Origin: Sphingomonas crocodyli
GTDB lineage: Bacteria; Pseudomonadota; Alphaproteobacteria; Sphingomonadales; Sphingomonadaceae
Assembly (NCBI RefSeq): GCF_004005865.1
Contig: NZ_SACN01000001.1
Span: 2,852,001-2,916,000, forward strand
Direction of reading: 5' to 3'
DNA length: 64,000 bases
This document shows, one piece after another, positions 27,277-36,042 of this stretch. The notes under the pieces were generated by a model. That model was not told the origin of the DNA. It worked only from the letters and a program-made list of their open reading frames with translations, and searched no databases. Each line of letters opens with the position of its first letter. The first letter of the stretch is position 1. A program made the position numbers and the translations under genes.

Positions 27277-27654
27277 GTGGCGACCGAGCATTTCAGGTTC
27301 GAGATCGATCACAGCCGCCGTTTCCTGAAGATCATCCTCGACGGCATCTGGACCCGCGAAACGGTCGACCTCTATCGCGAAGCGGTCCGCAAGACGGTGC
27401 GGGATATGGCAATGCGGGGCGTGCCGCTCACCGAGGTCGCCGTCCTGATCGATACGCGCGCCCTGCCCGTGCAGAGCCGCGACGTTGCCGATTATTATGC
27501 CGAAAGCCCGCTCTATCCGGCCGCCGATCCGCGCCGGATCGCGACGCTCGTCGTCAGCCGGCTCGTCGGCATTCAGGTACGGCGCGTCGGGACCGGCGTG
27601 CGCGAGATTTTCGAGAATGAGCAGGAGGCGATCGACTGGCTTTTCGCCCCCTGA
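27277..27654 (+). CDS. STAS-like hypothetical protein
   Basis: 125 residues. The start is GTG 27277 with AGGAG seven bases upstream; a TTG six bases earlier is less good. The layout FRFEIDHSRRFLKIILDGIWTRETVDLY then a strand ending VAVLIDTRALPVQ, and a final FENEQEAIDWLF resembles SpoIIAA/STAS-like single-domain proteins that appear in alphaproteobacteria without a known partner. No signal or membrane segment. Eighty-odd bases after the DUF885 stop; convergent with dipZ, with three bases between the stops. Confidence 0.65.
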   Translation: MATEHFRFEIDHSRRFLKIILDGIWTRETVDLYREAVRKTVRDMAMRGVPLTEVAVLIDTRALPVQSRDVADYYAESPLYPAADPRRIATLVVSRLVGIQVRRVGTGVREIFENEQEAIDWLFAP

Positions 27655-27657
27655 CGC

Positions 27658-29385
27658 CTATCCGAAGGTGAAGGCGAACGCCTGTACGCCCGGATCGAGG
27701 AATTCGATTTCGAACGTCCGTTCGCGCGGCGCGCCCTTCTGCCGCACCAGCTGGTAAAGGCGCTGTCCGGTCACGGTGCCGCGCCCTTCGGCGTCGGTGT
27801 CGACACCATGATCCGCGCCCGGCGCCTTGCCGTCGATCGTCACGCGATAGCGCACCGGCTTCGCGCCCGCGCCCAGCACCAGATGCACGTCGCGCGCCTG
27901 GAAACGGAACAGGATGCGCCCGCCCGCCGCATTGCCGGTAAGGTTCTCGGCCCCGACAGTCCAGCGGCCGGCAAGACCCCATTGGTTGAGCATGGTCAGC
28001 GTGGGCGCGGCATAATCCTGCGCCGCATCGCGCACCGCCTTGCCATTCGCCATGATCCGCCCACGGCCATAGCCTAGATAGGTTTCGGGCGATTTCACGT
28101 CGCGCAGCTGCGTCTTCGCGCCCACGCCGGTCGCATCGACCTTCACCGTGCCCATATCGCCCAGCGCATCGCCATTTTCGGCGAGCAGCCGTTGGATCAC
28201 CTTCTCCGACTGGGCATAATGGCCCTCGCCATAATGATGGTATCGGATGCGCCCCTGCCCATCGATGAAGTAGTGGGCGGGCCAATAATGGTTGTCGAAT
28301 GCGCGCCAGATCGTGCGGTCATTATCCAGCGCGACCGGATAGGTGATGCCCAGATCCTTGACCGCGCGACGCACATTGTCCGGATCCTTTTCGAACGCGA
28401 ACTCGGGCGCATGGATGCCCATCACCACCAGCCCGCGCGGCCCGTATTTCTCGGCCCAGGCGCGGACATAAGGCAGGCTGCGCAGGCAGTTGATGCAGCT
28501 ATAGGTCCAGAAATCGACCAGCACGACCTTGCCCTTGAGCTGTTCGCGGGTCAGCGGCTTTGAGTTCAGCCACAGGGTCGCGCCGTCCAGCGGGGGCATC
28601 GCGCCCTCGACCGCCAACGGCTCCTTCTTCGTCATGCCCGCCGATGTGCGCGCATCATCGGGGTGGAAGCGATCGAGCAAAGACTGTTCGATCCCGCCCG
28701 TGCTGCCCAGCGACAGCCGCGTGAGCAGACCGGTATCGAGCCCCATTGCGATCGCGACGACGCCCGCCAGCACCAGCGCACCCAGCACGCGCCGAATCCA
28801 TTCGCTGACGCCCAGCCCGCGCTTCATCGCCGCGAATACCTTCCCGCCGACGAGCAGCGCCAGCGCCAGCGACGTCGCCGCACCCAGCGCATAAGCGAGC
28901 AGCAGCAGGGTCGTCGACGCGCTCGCCCCCTGCAGCGCCGCGCCGGTCAGGACGAGGCCCAGCACCGGTCCCGCGCACGGCGCCCAGAGCAATCCGGTCG
29001 CGACGCCCAGCAGCAGCGAGGCGAAGAAGGTCGACGCATTGCTCTGCCCGCCCGTCGCCGATGCCGACAGCCGCGATCCCAGCGCCACCAGCGGTCGCGT
29101 CACCCGATCGGCAATCGCCGGGAACAGCAACAGCAGCCCGAACGCCGCCAGCACCACCAGCGCCACCGCGCGGCCATAGCTGTTCGCCTGCACCGCCCAT
29201 CCGCCGCCGACCGCCGCGAGCGTCGCAACACCCGCGAACGTCACCGCCATGCCCAGCAGCAGCGGCAGTCCGCTCTTCACGAAGGGCTGATCGGCCCGCG
29301 CGAACACGAAGGGGAGGACGGGCAGGATGCACGGACTGACGATCGTCAGCGCGCCACCCAGATAGGAGAGGAGAAACAGGATCAT
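27658..29385 (-). CDS. dipZ: DipZ: CcdA-thioredoxin fusion for envelope redox
   Basis: 575 residues. A CcdA-like membrane part of about six helices carries the electron-carrying cysteines Cys19 (SPCILPVLPF) and Cys137 (WAPCAGPVLGLV). A thioredoxin-like domain follows, with the redox motif SCINC at Cys297 and Cys300 and the cis-Pro region DNHYWPAHYFID. The C-terminal ~150 residues form a DipZ carbohydrate-binding-like domain (TYLGYGRGRIMANG). It moves reducing equivalents across the inner membrane to the periplasm. The ATG at 29385 gives MILFLLSYLGGALTIVSPC. Divergent from the GGCT-M24 fusion. Confidence 0.93.
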   Translation of the reverse strand: MILFLLSYLGGALTIVSPCILPVLPFVFARADQPFVKSGLPLLLGMAVTFAGVATLAAVGGGWAVQANSYGRAVALVVLAAFGLLLLFPAIADRVTRPLVALGSRLSASATGGQSNASTFFASLLLGVATGLLWAPCAGPVLGLVLTGAALQGASASTTLLLLAYALGAATSLALALLVGGKVFAAMKRGLGVSEWIRRVLGALVLAGVVAIAMGLDTGLLTRLSLGSTGGIEQSLLDRFHPDDARTSAGMTKKEPLAVEGAMPPLDGATLWLNSKPLTREQLKGKVVLVDFWTYSCINCLRSLPYVRAWAEKYGPRGLVVMGIHAPEFAFEKDPDNVRRAVKDLGITYPVALDNDRTIWRAFDNHYWPAHYFIDGQGRIRYHHYGEGHYAQSEKVIQRLLAENGDALGDMGTVKVDATGVGAKTQLRDVKSPETYLGYGRGRIMANGKAVRDAAQDYAAPTLTMLNQWGLAGRWTVGAENLTGNAAGGRILFRFQARDVHLVLGAGAKPVRYRVTIDGKAPGADHGVDTDAEGRGTVTGQRLYQLVRQKGAPRERTFEIEFLDPGVQAFAFTFG

Positions 29386-29496
29386 GGTTCTTCAAATACG
29401 CAGCGAAACGAGGATCCGTTACCCTCGCGCTCAAAAAATCCTGCACAGGGCGCGACGGGATCAGCTATCCGCCTCGCATCGCCCTGGAGATTGCCC

Positions 29497-30534
29497 GTGC
29501 CCGAACCCGAAACCATCCACCTCTTCTCCTACGGCACGCTGCGTCTGCCCGAGGTCCAGATGGCGGTGTTCGGGCGGCTGATCGAGGGCGTGGACGACGC
29601 GCTGCCCGGATGGCGCACCGAGATGGTCGAGATCACCGATCCCGACGTTCTCGCCAAGAGCGGCGAGCGTTTCCACCCGATCACCATTCCCAGCACCGAC
29701 CCGGCCGACGCGGTCGCAGGCAGCGTCTTTCGCGTTACCGAAGCCGATCTCTGGGCCGCCGATGCCTATGAAGTGTCAGACTATGTCCGCACCTGCGTCC
29801 GCCTGCGCTCGGGCCTTGCCGCATGGACCTATGTGAAGGCTGACGAAGCCCCCGCCGATCCGCCGCTCAGTGCGCTGATCGCCGCCGAACAGAACGGCCT
29901 CGCCCTGCTCGATGCAATCGAGGCGGCGGGCTTCATCGCCCCCGGCCGCGCCGAAAGCGCGATCGAGGCGGACATCCGCGCGCTGGCCGCCCGCGACTTC
30001 GGCGTATCGGTCCATTGGCACGACCGCGTCGTGCGCACCGGCATCAACACGCTCTGCATCGCCGGCCAGCCCGCGCCCGACCGCATCATCGAAGAGGACG
30101 ACATCGTCTTCCTCGATCTCGGCCCCGTCTTCGGCGATTGGGAGGCCGATGTCGGCCGCTCCTATGCGGTGGGCAACAGTCCCGAGAAGCGCCGCCTCGT
30201 CGCCGATCTCGAAACCGTGTTCGATGTCGCCCGCGCCCGCTTCCTCGCCACCCCCGACATCACCGGCGCGGACCTGTTCGCCATCGCCGTCGCCGAAAGC
30301 GAGGCGCGCGGCTGGCGCTTCGGCGGGCAGATCGCCGGGCACACGGTCGGCCCCTTCCCCTACGCCCGCTCCCCCGCCGGCAAGACCGGCGGCCGCGTCA
30401 ATCCCGCCAATACGCAGCGGATGCGCGACCCTGACCAGCATGGCCGCCCGCGCCACTGGATATTGGAGATCCACCTCGTCTCGCCCGACGGCCAGTGGGG
30501 CGGATTCTACGAGCGGCTGCTGCTGGAGGACTGA
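29497..30534 (+). CDS. Gamma-glutamylcyclotransferase-like domain fused to M24 peptidase domain
   Basis: 345 residues in one uninterrupted frame. Residues ~1-115 are GGCT/AIG2-like: HLFSYGTLRLPEVQMAVFGR, then ADLWAADAYE as the likely catalytic-Glu region. Residues ~125-345 are a creatinase/methionine-aminopeptidase (M24) domain with all five metal-ligand positions visible: FLDLGP and EADVGRSY (two Asp), GHTVGPFPY (His), ILEIHL and FYERLL (two Glu). The GTG at 29497 has GGAG seven bases ahead. These domains are normally separate proteins, so the fusion is unusual; it could process gamma-glutamyl peptides, but that is inference. Confidence 0.85.
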   Translation: MPEPETIHLFSYGTLRLPEVQMAVFGRLIEGVDDALPGWRTEMVEITDPDVLAKSGERFHPITIPSTDPADAVAGSVFRVTEADLWAADAYEVSDYVRTCVRLRSGLAAWTYVKADEAPADPPLSALIAAEQNGLALLDAIEAAGFIAPGRAESAIEADIRALAARDFGVSVHWHDRVVRTGINTLCIAGQPAPDRIIEEDDIVFLDLGPVFGDWEADVGRSYAVGNSPEKRRLVADLETVFDVARARFLATPDITGADLFAIAVAESEARGWRFGGQIAGHTVGPFPYARSPAGKTGGRVNPANTQRMRDPDQHGRPRHWILEIHLVSPDGQWGGFYERLLLED

Positions 30535-30543
30535 TCCAACGCC

Positions 30544-31176
30544 TTAGTGACCGGCCTCGACCCCGCGCCATTCCCACGGCGGCTTGAAGCTGCTCGCCCA
30601 CAGGCCGACATGCGCTTCCTGCGCATCGTCCTCGATCTCGCCGAAATGACCCTCGACATCCATCGCGGCCCCGCGCTTGACCATAAAGAGGTTGAGCGAG
30701 CCGAGGCTCGTCTGACACGCCTCATCCTGCGCGCAGCGCGCGGTGCGGACGAAGCATAGGACGGTCGGGTGCTCGGCATTCTGCTCCGGCCCTTCGCCCC
30801 GGCACGCAACAGTCCGCCCCCCGATCAGCTTGTCGAGTTCCGTCCTGGCGAAATCACCGCAGCGCCACGGCTTTCCGGCGCGTTCGCAGGTCTGATCCAG
30901 TTCCGGCGCATCGATCGCCCACAGGTGAACCTCATGCCCGTCGAAGGCGAGCGTATCGCCATCCACCGCCTGCGCATCGCCGAACCATTCCTGCGTCGGC
31001 CCCGGATCCTCCCCAGACGGCACAAGCTGCGGGGCCGCGTTGTTCTTTTCCAGTGCGGCGAGGCGGATGGCATCGGCCTGCTTGATCGGATGCACCCACG
31101 GTTTCGCGGTTTCATAAGCGTAGATACCGAAGCTCAGCACGGCCACGCCCAGCAACAGAAGATACCAGCGCCTCAT
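30544..31176 (-). CDS. Thermonuclease (SNase-like) family protein
   Basis: 210 residues. The N-terminus is a short membrane anchor or signal (RRWYLLLLGVAVLSFGIYAY). The domain starts at AQAVDGDTLAFDGHEVHLW with IDAPELDQTC, the calcium-binding/catalytic core of staphylococcal nuclease-like enzymes, and ends with EAHVGLWASSF. Four cysteines (TCERAGKPWRC and others) suggest disulfides, consistent with the periplasm. It follows ispE by 12 bases and is likely cotranscribed with it. Whether it cuts DNA is not shown. Confidence 0.87.
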   Translation of the reverse strand: MRRWYLLLLGVAVLSFGIYAYETAKPWVHPIKQADAIRLAALEKNNAAPQLVPSGEDPGPTQEWFGDAQAVDGDTLAFDGHEVHLWAIDAPELDQTCERAGKPWRCGDFARTELDKLIGGRTVACRGEGPEQNAEHPTVLCFVRTARCAQDEACQTSLGSLNLFMVKRGAAMDVEGHFGEIEDDAQEAHVGLWASSFKPPWEWRGVEAGH

Positions 31177-31188
31177 CCCGCCTCCACT

Positions 31189-32004
31189 CTAACGCAACGC
31201 ACTCGCCAGCCGCCACCAGTCGGGCCGCGCCTCGCCGATCACGGCGGCTGCCGCATCGCGCGCCGCTTCACTCTCGAACAGCGCAAAACAGGTCGCGCCC
31301 GATCCCGACATCCGCGCCAGCGTCACCCCATCCTGCGCGCGAAGCAGCGCCAGAACCTCGCCGATCACCGGGCACAGGCTCAGCGCCGGCGCCTCCAGAT
31401 CGTTGCGCCCCGCTAGCGCCACCGCAAGCGGATCGCCATCGCCCAGCGCGCCACGATCCACGCCGTCCCACGCACGGAACACCGGCCCGGTCGATAGCGG
31501 CACACGCGGATTGACGAGGAGCAGCGGCATCCCGCTCAGCCCCTCCGCCGGGATCGCGCGCAGTTCGTCGCCGCGCCCATCGCCACGCACCGCAACCGAA
31601 GCGACGCACGCGGGCACGTCCGCCCCCAGCCCCGCCGCGATCGCCAGCAATTCGGCCGCGTCGCGCCCCTCGCCCAACAGGCGCAGCACCGCTGCTGCGT
31701 CGGCCGATCCACCGCCGATGCCCGCCGCGATCGGCAGCGTCTTGGTCAGCCGGATCGCTGCCGGCCGCCCCAGCGCCTTCGCCGCGCGCATCACCAGATT
31801 GTCGTCGCCCGCCTCGCCGGCCAGCGCATCGCCAAACGGTCCGTCGATCGTCAGCCCCGGCGGCGCATCGGGATCGATCGCAATCGCATCGCCATCGCGC
31901 GCGAAGGCGAACAATGTCTCAAGCTCGTGATAGCCGTCATCGCGCCGCCGCCGGACGTGGAGCGCGAGATTGATCTTGGCGTAACCCGTTCCGGTGAGCG
32001 TCAC
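31189..32004 (-). CDS. ispE: 4-diphosphocytidyl-2-C-methyl-D-erythritol kinase
   Basis: 271 residues, a GHMP kinase of the MEP isoprenoid pathway that phosphorylates CDP-methylerythritol at the 2-position. AKINLALHV carries Lys10, the glycine-rich PIAAGIGGGSADAA spans 91-104, LGADVPACV carries the catalytic Asp, and MSGSGATCFALF is the C-terminal ATP loop. The GTG start overlaps the TPR gene stop by four bases (GTGA), so translation is coupled. No other MEP pathway gene is present. Confidence 0.96.
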   Translation of the reverse strand: MTLTGTGYAKINLALHVRRRRDDGYHELETLFAFARDGDAIAIDPDAPPGLTIDGPFGDALAGEAGDDNLVMRAAKALGRPAAIRLTKTLPIAAGIGGGSADAAAVLRLLGEGRDAAELLAIAAGLGADVPACVASVAVRGDGRGDELRAIPAEGLSGMPLLLVNPRVPLSTGPVFRAWDGVDRGALGDGDPLAVALAGRNDLEAPALSLCPVIGEVLALLRAQDGVTLARMSGSGATCFALFESEAARDAAAAVIGEARPDWWRLASALR

Positions 32005-33671
32005 GGGCGGGCGGATGTCGTCTTAGTCGGCGCCGGGCTGTCCATGCCATCGGCAAGCTTGCGATTGATCCGCGCGACATCGCCCGGCTCGGCATGGATC
32101 AATGCGGCACGCCACGCATAGCGCGCCTCGATCCGCCGCCCGACCGCCCAATAGGCGTCGCCCAGATGATCGTGCATCACCGGCTCGGACGGATCGGCCA
32201 CGATCGCGCGTTCGAGCGCGGCGATGGCGCCCGCATAATTGCCACGCTTGTAGTAGAGCCAGCCCAGAGAGTCGCTGATCGCCGCATCGCTGGGGTCCAG
32301 CGCCGATGCGCGCTCGATATAGACCTGCGCCATCGCCAGATCCTCGCCATGCTCCAGCATGCCGTAGCCCAGATAGTTGAGCACGATCGCCTGCGCCGGA
32401 TCGATCGCATTCGCCTCCGCCAGCGCAGCCTTCGCCGCCGGCCACTGCCCGGCCTCGTCCAGCGTGCTCGCCATCAGGAACAGATAGACCCAATTGGGCG
32501 TGCCCGCCGCCTTGTTCATCGCCACCGCGCGGCCATAAGCGGCGGCGGCATCCTGCGGGCGATTGAGATCGGACAATATCTGGCCGAGATCGGCGAAGTT
32601 GCTGGGCGTCGCCGTCGGCTGCGCGGCGACGCGCTGGAGTTCGGCCAGCACCGCCTGCTTGTCGCCCTTGGCGGTCAGGATCGAGGTGCGTACCTGCCGC
32701 GCGGCATCGTAGAGCGGATCGTCGGGGCTGACCCCGTCGATCAGCTTCAATGCGCTGTCGCGATATTCGGCGCCTGACAGCAGGTCCGCCGCCGCAATCC
32801 GCGCGCCCGTATTGGCGGGCGCGACATAGGTGGCGAGCCGCGCGAGCTGGAGCGAGACGGGCGAACGCCCTCCGCTTTTCACGTCGACCGCGAGCTGGGT
32901 GAAGAGTTCGGCGAGGCCATCGGCGGGATCGTCGATCGCCCCCGGCAGCGTCTTGCCCGCCGCCAGCCGTGTGCGCGCCGCCTCCAGTTCGGGCGCGCGC
33001 CCGTCGAGCAGGCTCAGCGCCGTCGTCTTGTCGCCCTCCTTGGCGACGAACGCCGCAACGGCAAGGCGCAGGCGTAGCGAGCGTACGTCGCCCTGCGCGA
33101 TCAGATCGCGCATCGATTTGATCGCCTCGTCGCGCTTGCCCGCGACCAGAGCGATCAGGATACGGTGATCGCGCGCATAGCTGTTGGCGAGTTGGCTCTG
33201 CCCCGGCGTGTCCATCGCGCGCAGCGGATGGGCATCGCCCGCCCCCACCGCGATCCAGCCGCGAATGACGGGCAGCAGGAAGGAGAACAGCATCTCCTTG
33301 TCGATCCGGTCGCACAAGGTGCGCGCCTTGCCCCAATCCTTCGCCGTCACGGCGTCGGACAGGAGCAGCAGCGTGCCGTCTGCGGGCAGCGCGCCGATCT
33401 TGTCCAGTTCACCCGCCGCCTTCGACGCCAGCTTGAAGTCGCCCGCCGTCAACGCCTGGCGATAGGCACGCAGCGCAAGCCCCTTGTCGCCCGGCGCTTC
33501 CGCCAGCAGCCGCCCGTAATTCTGCGCCGCCATTTCGGGCAGGCCCGACGCATCGGCCAATCGCGCCTGAACGTACAGGCGATGCTCGGCCGCGACGGGA
33601 TCGATCGTCAGCGCGTGAACGGGCACCGCCGTCATGCACGCCGTCACGATCGCGATGGGGCCGAACTTCAT
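32001..33671 (-). CDS. Exported tetratricopeptide-repeat protein
   Basis: 556 residues from ATG 33671, which has AAGGA seven bases upstream; the longer frame contains no credible start. A signal peptide (MKFGPIAIVTACMTAVPVHA) is followed by scattered TPR motifs. The best are in the last third: NFADLGQILSDLNRPQDAAAAYGRA, IVLNYLGYGMLEHGEDLAMAQVYIERASALDP and AISDSLGWLYYKRGNYAGAI. Such proteins act as periplasmic scaffolds for outer-membrane or secretion complexes. The partner is unknown. First gene of the operon with ispE and the nuclease gene. Confidence 0.88.
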   Translation of the reverse strand: MKFGPIAIVTACMTAVPVHALTIDPVAAEHRLYVQARLADASGLPEMAAQNYGRLLAEAPGDKGLALRAYRQALTAGDFKLASKAAGELDKIGALPADGTLLLLSDAVTAKDWGKARTLCDRIDKEMLFSFLLPVIRGWIAVGAGDAHPLRAMDTPGQSQLANSYARDHRILIALVAGKRDEAIKSMRDLIAQGDVRSLRLRLAVAAFVAKEGDKTTALSLLDGRAPELEAARTRLAAGKTLPGAIDDPADGLAELFTQLAVDVKSGGRSPVSLQLARLATYVAPANTGARIAAADLLSGAEYRDSALKLIDGVSPDDPLYDAARQVRTSILTAKGDKQAVLAELQRVAAQPTATPSNFADLGQILSDLNRPQDAAAAYGRAVAMNKAAGTPNWVYLFLMASTLDEAGQWPAAKAALAEANAIDPAQAIVLNYLGYGMLEHGEDLAMAQVYIERASALDPSDAAISDSLGWLYYKRGNYAGAIAALERAIVADPSEPVMHDHLGDAYWAVGRRIEARYAWRAALIHAEPGDVARINRKLADGMDSPAPTKTTSARP

Positions 33672-33687
33672 CCCGTGATCCTTTTCG

Positions 33688-35838
33688 TCAGCGCTTCGCG
33701 GGGACCAGACCCGTCCAATAGCCCATGAAGGCCCACAAGTCCGCATATTCATCGATGATCTTGTCGGTGGGCTTGCCCGAACCGTGGCCTGCGCGCGTCT
33801 CGATCCGGATCAGGTGCGGCTTGTCGCCGATCGCGGACGATTGCAGCGCGGCGGCATATTTGAAGCTGTGCCCCGGCACGACGCGATCGTCGGTATCGGC
33901 GGTCGTCACCATGATCGCGGGATAATCAACGCCCGCCTTGATGTTGTGATAGGGCGAATAGGCGCGCAGTACGCGGAAATCGGCCTCGACGCCCGGATCG
34001 CCATAATCGTCGACCCAGTAACGCCCCGCCGTGAACCGGTTGAAGCGCAGCATGTCCATCACGCCCACCGCCGGATTGGCGGCGGCGAAAAGGTCCGGCC
34101 GCTGGTTCACGGTCGCGCCGATCAGCAGGCCGCCGTTGGAACGGCCCATCGCCGCCAGCTTGCCCTTCGCGCTGATCCCGCTGGAGATCAGGAAGTCGCC
34201 CGCCGCGATGAAATCGTCGAACACATTCTGCTTCTGCGCGAGGCGGCCGGCATCGTGCCACGCCGCGCCATATTCGCCGCCGCCGCGCAGGTTCGCGACC
34301 GCATAGACCCCGCCCATCTCCATCCAGTTGAGCACCGCCGGCGAGAATACCGGCGTCACCGAAATGTTGAACCCGCCATAGCCGTAGAGCAGCGCAGGCG
34401 CCCCCGGCGCGGTCGACTTCTTGCGCGCGACGAAGATCGGCACGCGCGTCCCGTCCTTCGAATCGAAGAACTTCTGATCGACCTCATAGTCCTTCGGATC
34501 GAAGGCGAGCTTGGGGGCAGCGAAGACGTCGGTCTTCCCGGTCGAGGTGTTGAGCCGGTAGATCGTCGTCGGCGTCGCGAAGTTGGAGAAGCTGTAGAAG
34601 GTCTCCGGATCGCCCGCACGCCCGCCGAAGCCCGCGCCGGTGCCGATATCGGGAAGCTCGATCGGCCCCACGCGGCGGCCGTCGAGTTCGTAGAGCGACG
34701 CCTCGGTCTTCGCATCGCCCAGATAGGCCAGGATCATCCGGCTGCCGACGATATGCGCGCCGACGAGGGTTTCGGTCTGCTGCGGCACGATCTCGAGCGG
34801 CACGGGCCGGCCCTTCGGCGCGACGTCGAGGACGACGACCTTCTGGCGCGGCGCCTTCAAATTGGTGCGGAAGTAGAACTTCGTCCCGATGCTGCCCGCG
34901 AGCGCCCAGTCATTCTTGAAGCCCGTCACCAGCTTGCGCGGCTTCATCTTCGGATCGGCGAGGTCGAACAACGTCACCTCATAACGCTCGTCCGTCCCTT
35001 CAGAGGAGGTGACGAGCAGGTAGCGGCCGTCGCTGGTGGTCTCGACACTGTGGTTGACGCCAGGGTTGTTGGGCGTTGCGTAGATCAGCTTGTCGGCCGA
35101 CTGATCGGTGCCGACCGCGTGATAATAGACCTGGTGGTTCAGGTTGAGCTGCTGGAAATCCGCGCCCTTCTTCGGCGCGGGGAAGCGCGCGTAGAAGAAG
35201 CCCTTGCCGTCGCTGTCCCAGGCGAGGCCCGAAAACTTCACCCACCGGATTTCGTCGGGCAGCGGCTTGCCCGTCGCCACGTCGAGCAGGCGGACGATCC
35301 GCCAGTCGGTGCCGCCGTCCTGCACCGAATAAAGCAGCAGCCTGCCGTCGTTCGAAGGTTCCCACGCGTCGAGCGCGGTCGCGCCGTCCTTGGCCCAGCC
35401 ATTGGGATCGATCAGCTCACGATCCTTGCCGTCCAGCCCGTCGCGAACCTTGAGCACCGCCTGATTCTGCAGGCCGCTATTGTACGCGAAGAAATATTCG
35501 TTCCCGCGCTTGCGCGGCACGCCATAGCGTTCGTAATTCCACAGCTGCCTCATCCGGCTGGCAATGTCGTCGCGCACCGGCAGCGTCTTCAGATAGGTCT
35601 GGGTCGCCTTGTTCTCGGCCTCCACCCAGCCTTCGACCGCCTTGTCGGTCCGCACATCGTTTTCGAGCCAGCGATAGGGATCGGCGATCGCCTCCCCGAA
35701 CTGATCCTCGACCACATCGCCCTTCGACGTGTGCGGATAGGTGACGGGATCGGTGGGAGTCGCGGCAGGGGCGTTCATCGTCATCATCAGGGCAGTCGCG
35801 GCAAGAAGGAAACGGGCGGTCGAACCGAGGCGTGGCAT
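33688..35838 (-). CDS. Prolyl oligopeptidase (S9A), exported
   Basis: 716 residues with a signal peptide (RFLLAATALMMTMNAPAAA-like). The N-terminal beta-propeller (DPYRWLENDVRTDKAVEGW onward) precedes an alpha/beta-hydrolase domain with GRSNGG around Ser567, DTDDRVVPGHS (Asp) and RAGHGSGK with His685. It cleaves after proline in small peptides; export suggests a periplasmic or surface role. I start at ATG 35838 because AAAGG is then six bases upstream; the ATG six bases earlier would have no spacing. The TPR gene follows 16 bases downstream of the stop. Confidence 0.94.
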   Translation of the reverse strand: MPRLGSTARFLLAATALMMTMNAPAATPTDPVTYPHTSKGDVVEDQFGEAIADPYRWLENDVRTDKAVEGWVEAENKATQTYLKTLPVRDDIASRMRQLWNYERYGVPRKRGNEYFFAYNSGLQNQAVLKVRDGLDGKDRELIDPNGWAKDGATALDAWEPSNDGRLLLYSVQDGGTDWRIVRLLDVATGKPLPDEIRWVKFSGLAWDSDGKGFFYARFPAPKKGADFQQLNLNHQVYYHAVGTDQSADKLIYATPNNPGVNHSVETTSDGRYLLVTSSEGTDERYEVTLFDLADPKMKPRKLVTGFKNDWALAGSIGTKFYFRTNLKAPRQKVVVLDVAPKGRPVPLEIVPQQTETLVGAHIVGSRMILAYLGDAKTEASLYELDGRRVGPIELPDIGTGAGFGGRAGDPETFYSFSNFATPTTIYRLNTSTGKTDVFAAPKLAFDPKDYEVDQKFFDSKDGTRVPIFVARKKSTAPGAPALLYGYGGFNISVTPVFSPAVLNWMEMGGVYAVANLRGGGEYGAAWHDAGRLAQKQNVFDDFIAAGDFLISSGISAKGKLAAMGRSNGGLLIGATVNQRPDLFAAANPAVGVMDMLRFNRFTAGRYWVDDYGDPGVEADFRVLRAYSPYHNIKAGVDYPAIMVTTADTDDRVVPGHSFKYAAALQSSAIGDKPHLIRIETRAGHGSGKPTDKIIDEYADLWAFMGYWTGLVPAKR

Positions 35839-35914
35839 CCTCATCCTTTCTACAGGCTTATCGGAGCGGACCGTAGGACGGGTGATGCGCCACGGCAACA
35901 CAGCTAACTCCCTT

Positions 35915-36042
35915 ATCCTCCCCCGCCAGGGGGAGGTGTCAGCGCAGCTGACGGAGGGGGAGGGGAGGGAACGAAACGCTGGCTGGCCGCAGCCCTCCCC
36001 CTCCGTCGCCTTCGGCGCCACCTCCCCCTTGCGGGGGAGGAT
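35915..36042. repeat. GC-rich intergenic inverted repeat, copy B
   Basis: Same family as copies at 10125-10245 and 45211-45335. Both ends read ATCCTCCCC / GGGGAGGAT in inverse orientation; one inner arm has CAGCGCAGCTGACGG where the other has GCCGAAGGCGACGG, so the arms mix variants. It lies between the prolyl oligopeptidase start and the monooxygenase stop (both minus strand) and ends exactly at the monooxygenase stop codon. Confidence 0.9.

Noticed and set aside
33784..35907. Long open frame antisense to prolyl oligopeptidase
   Set aside because: Arg- and Ile-rich shadow of a well-supported gene; no signal, domain or start site.
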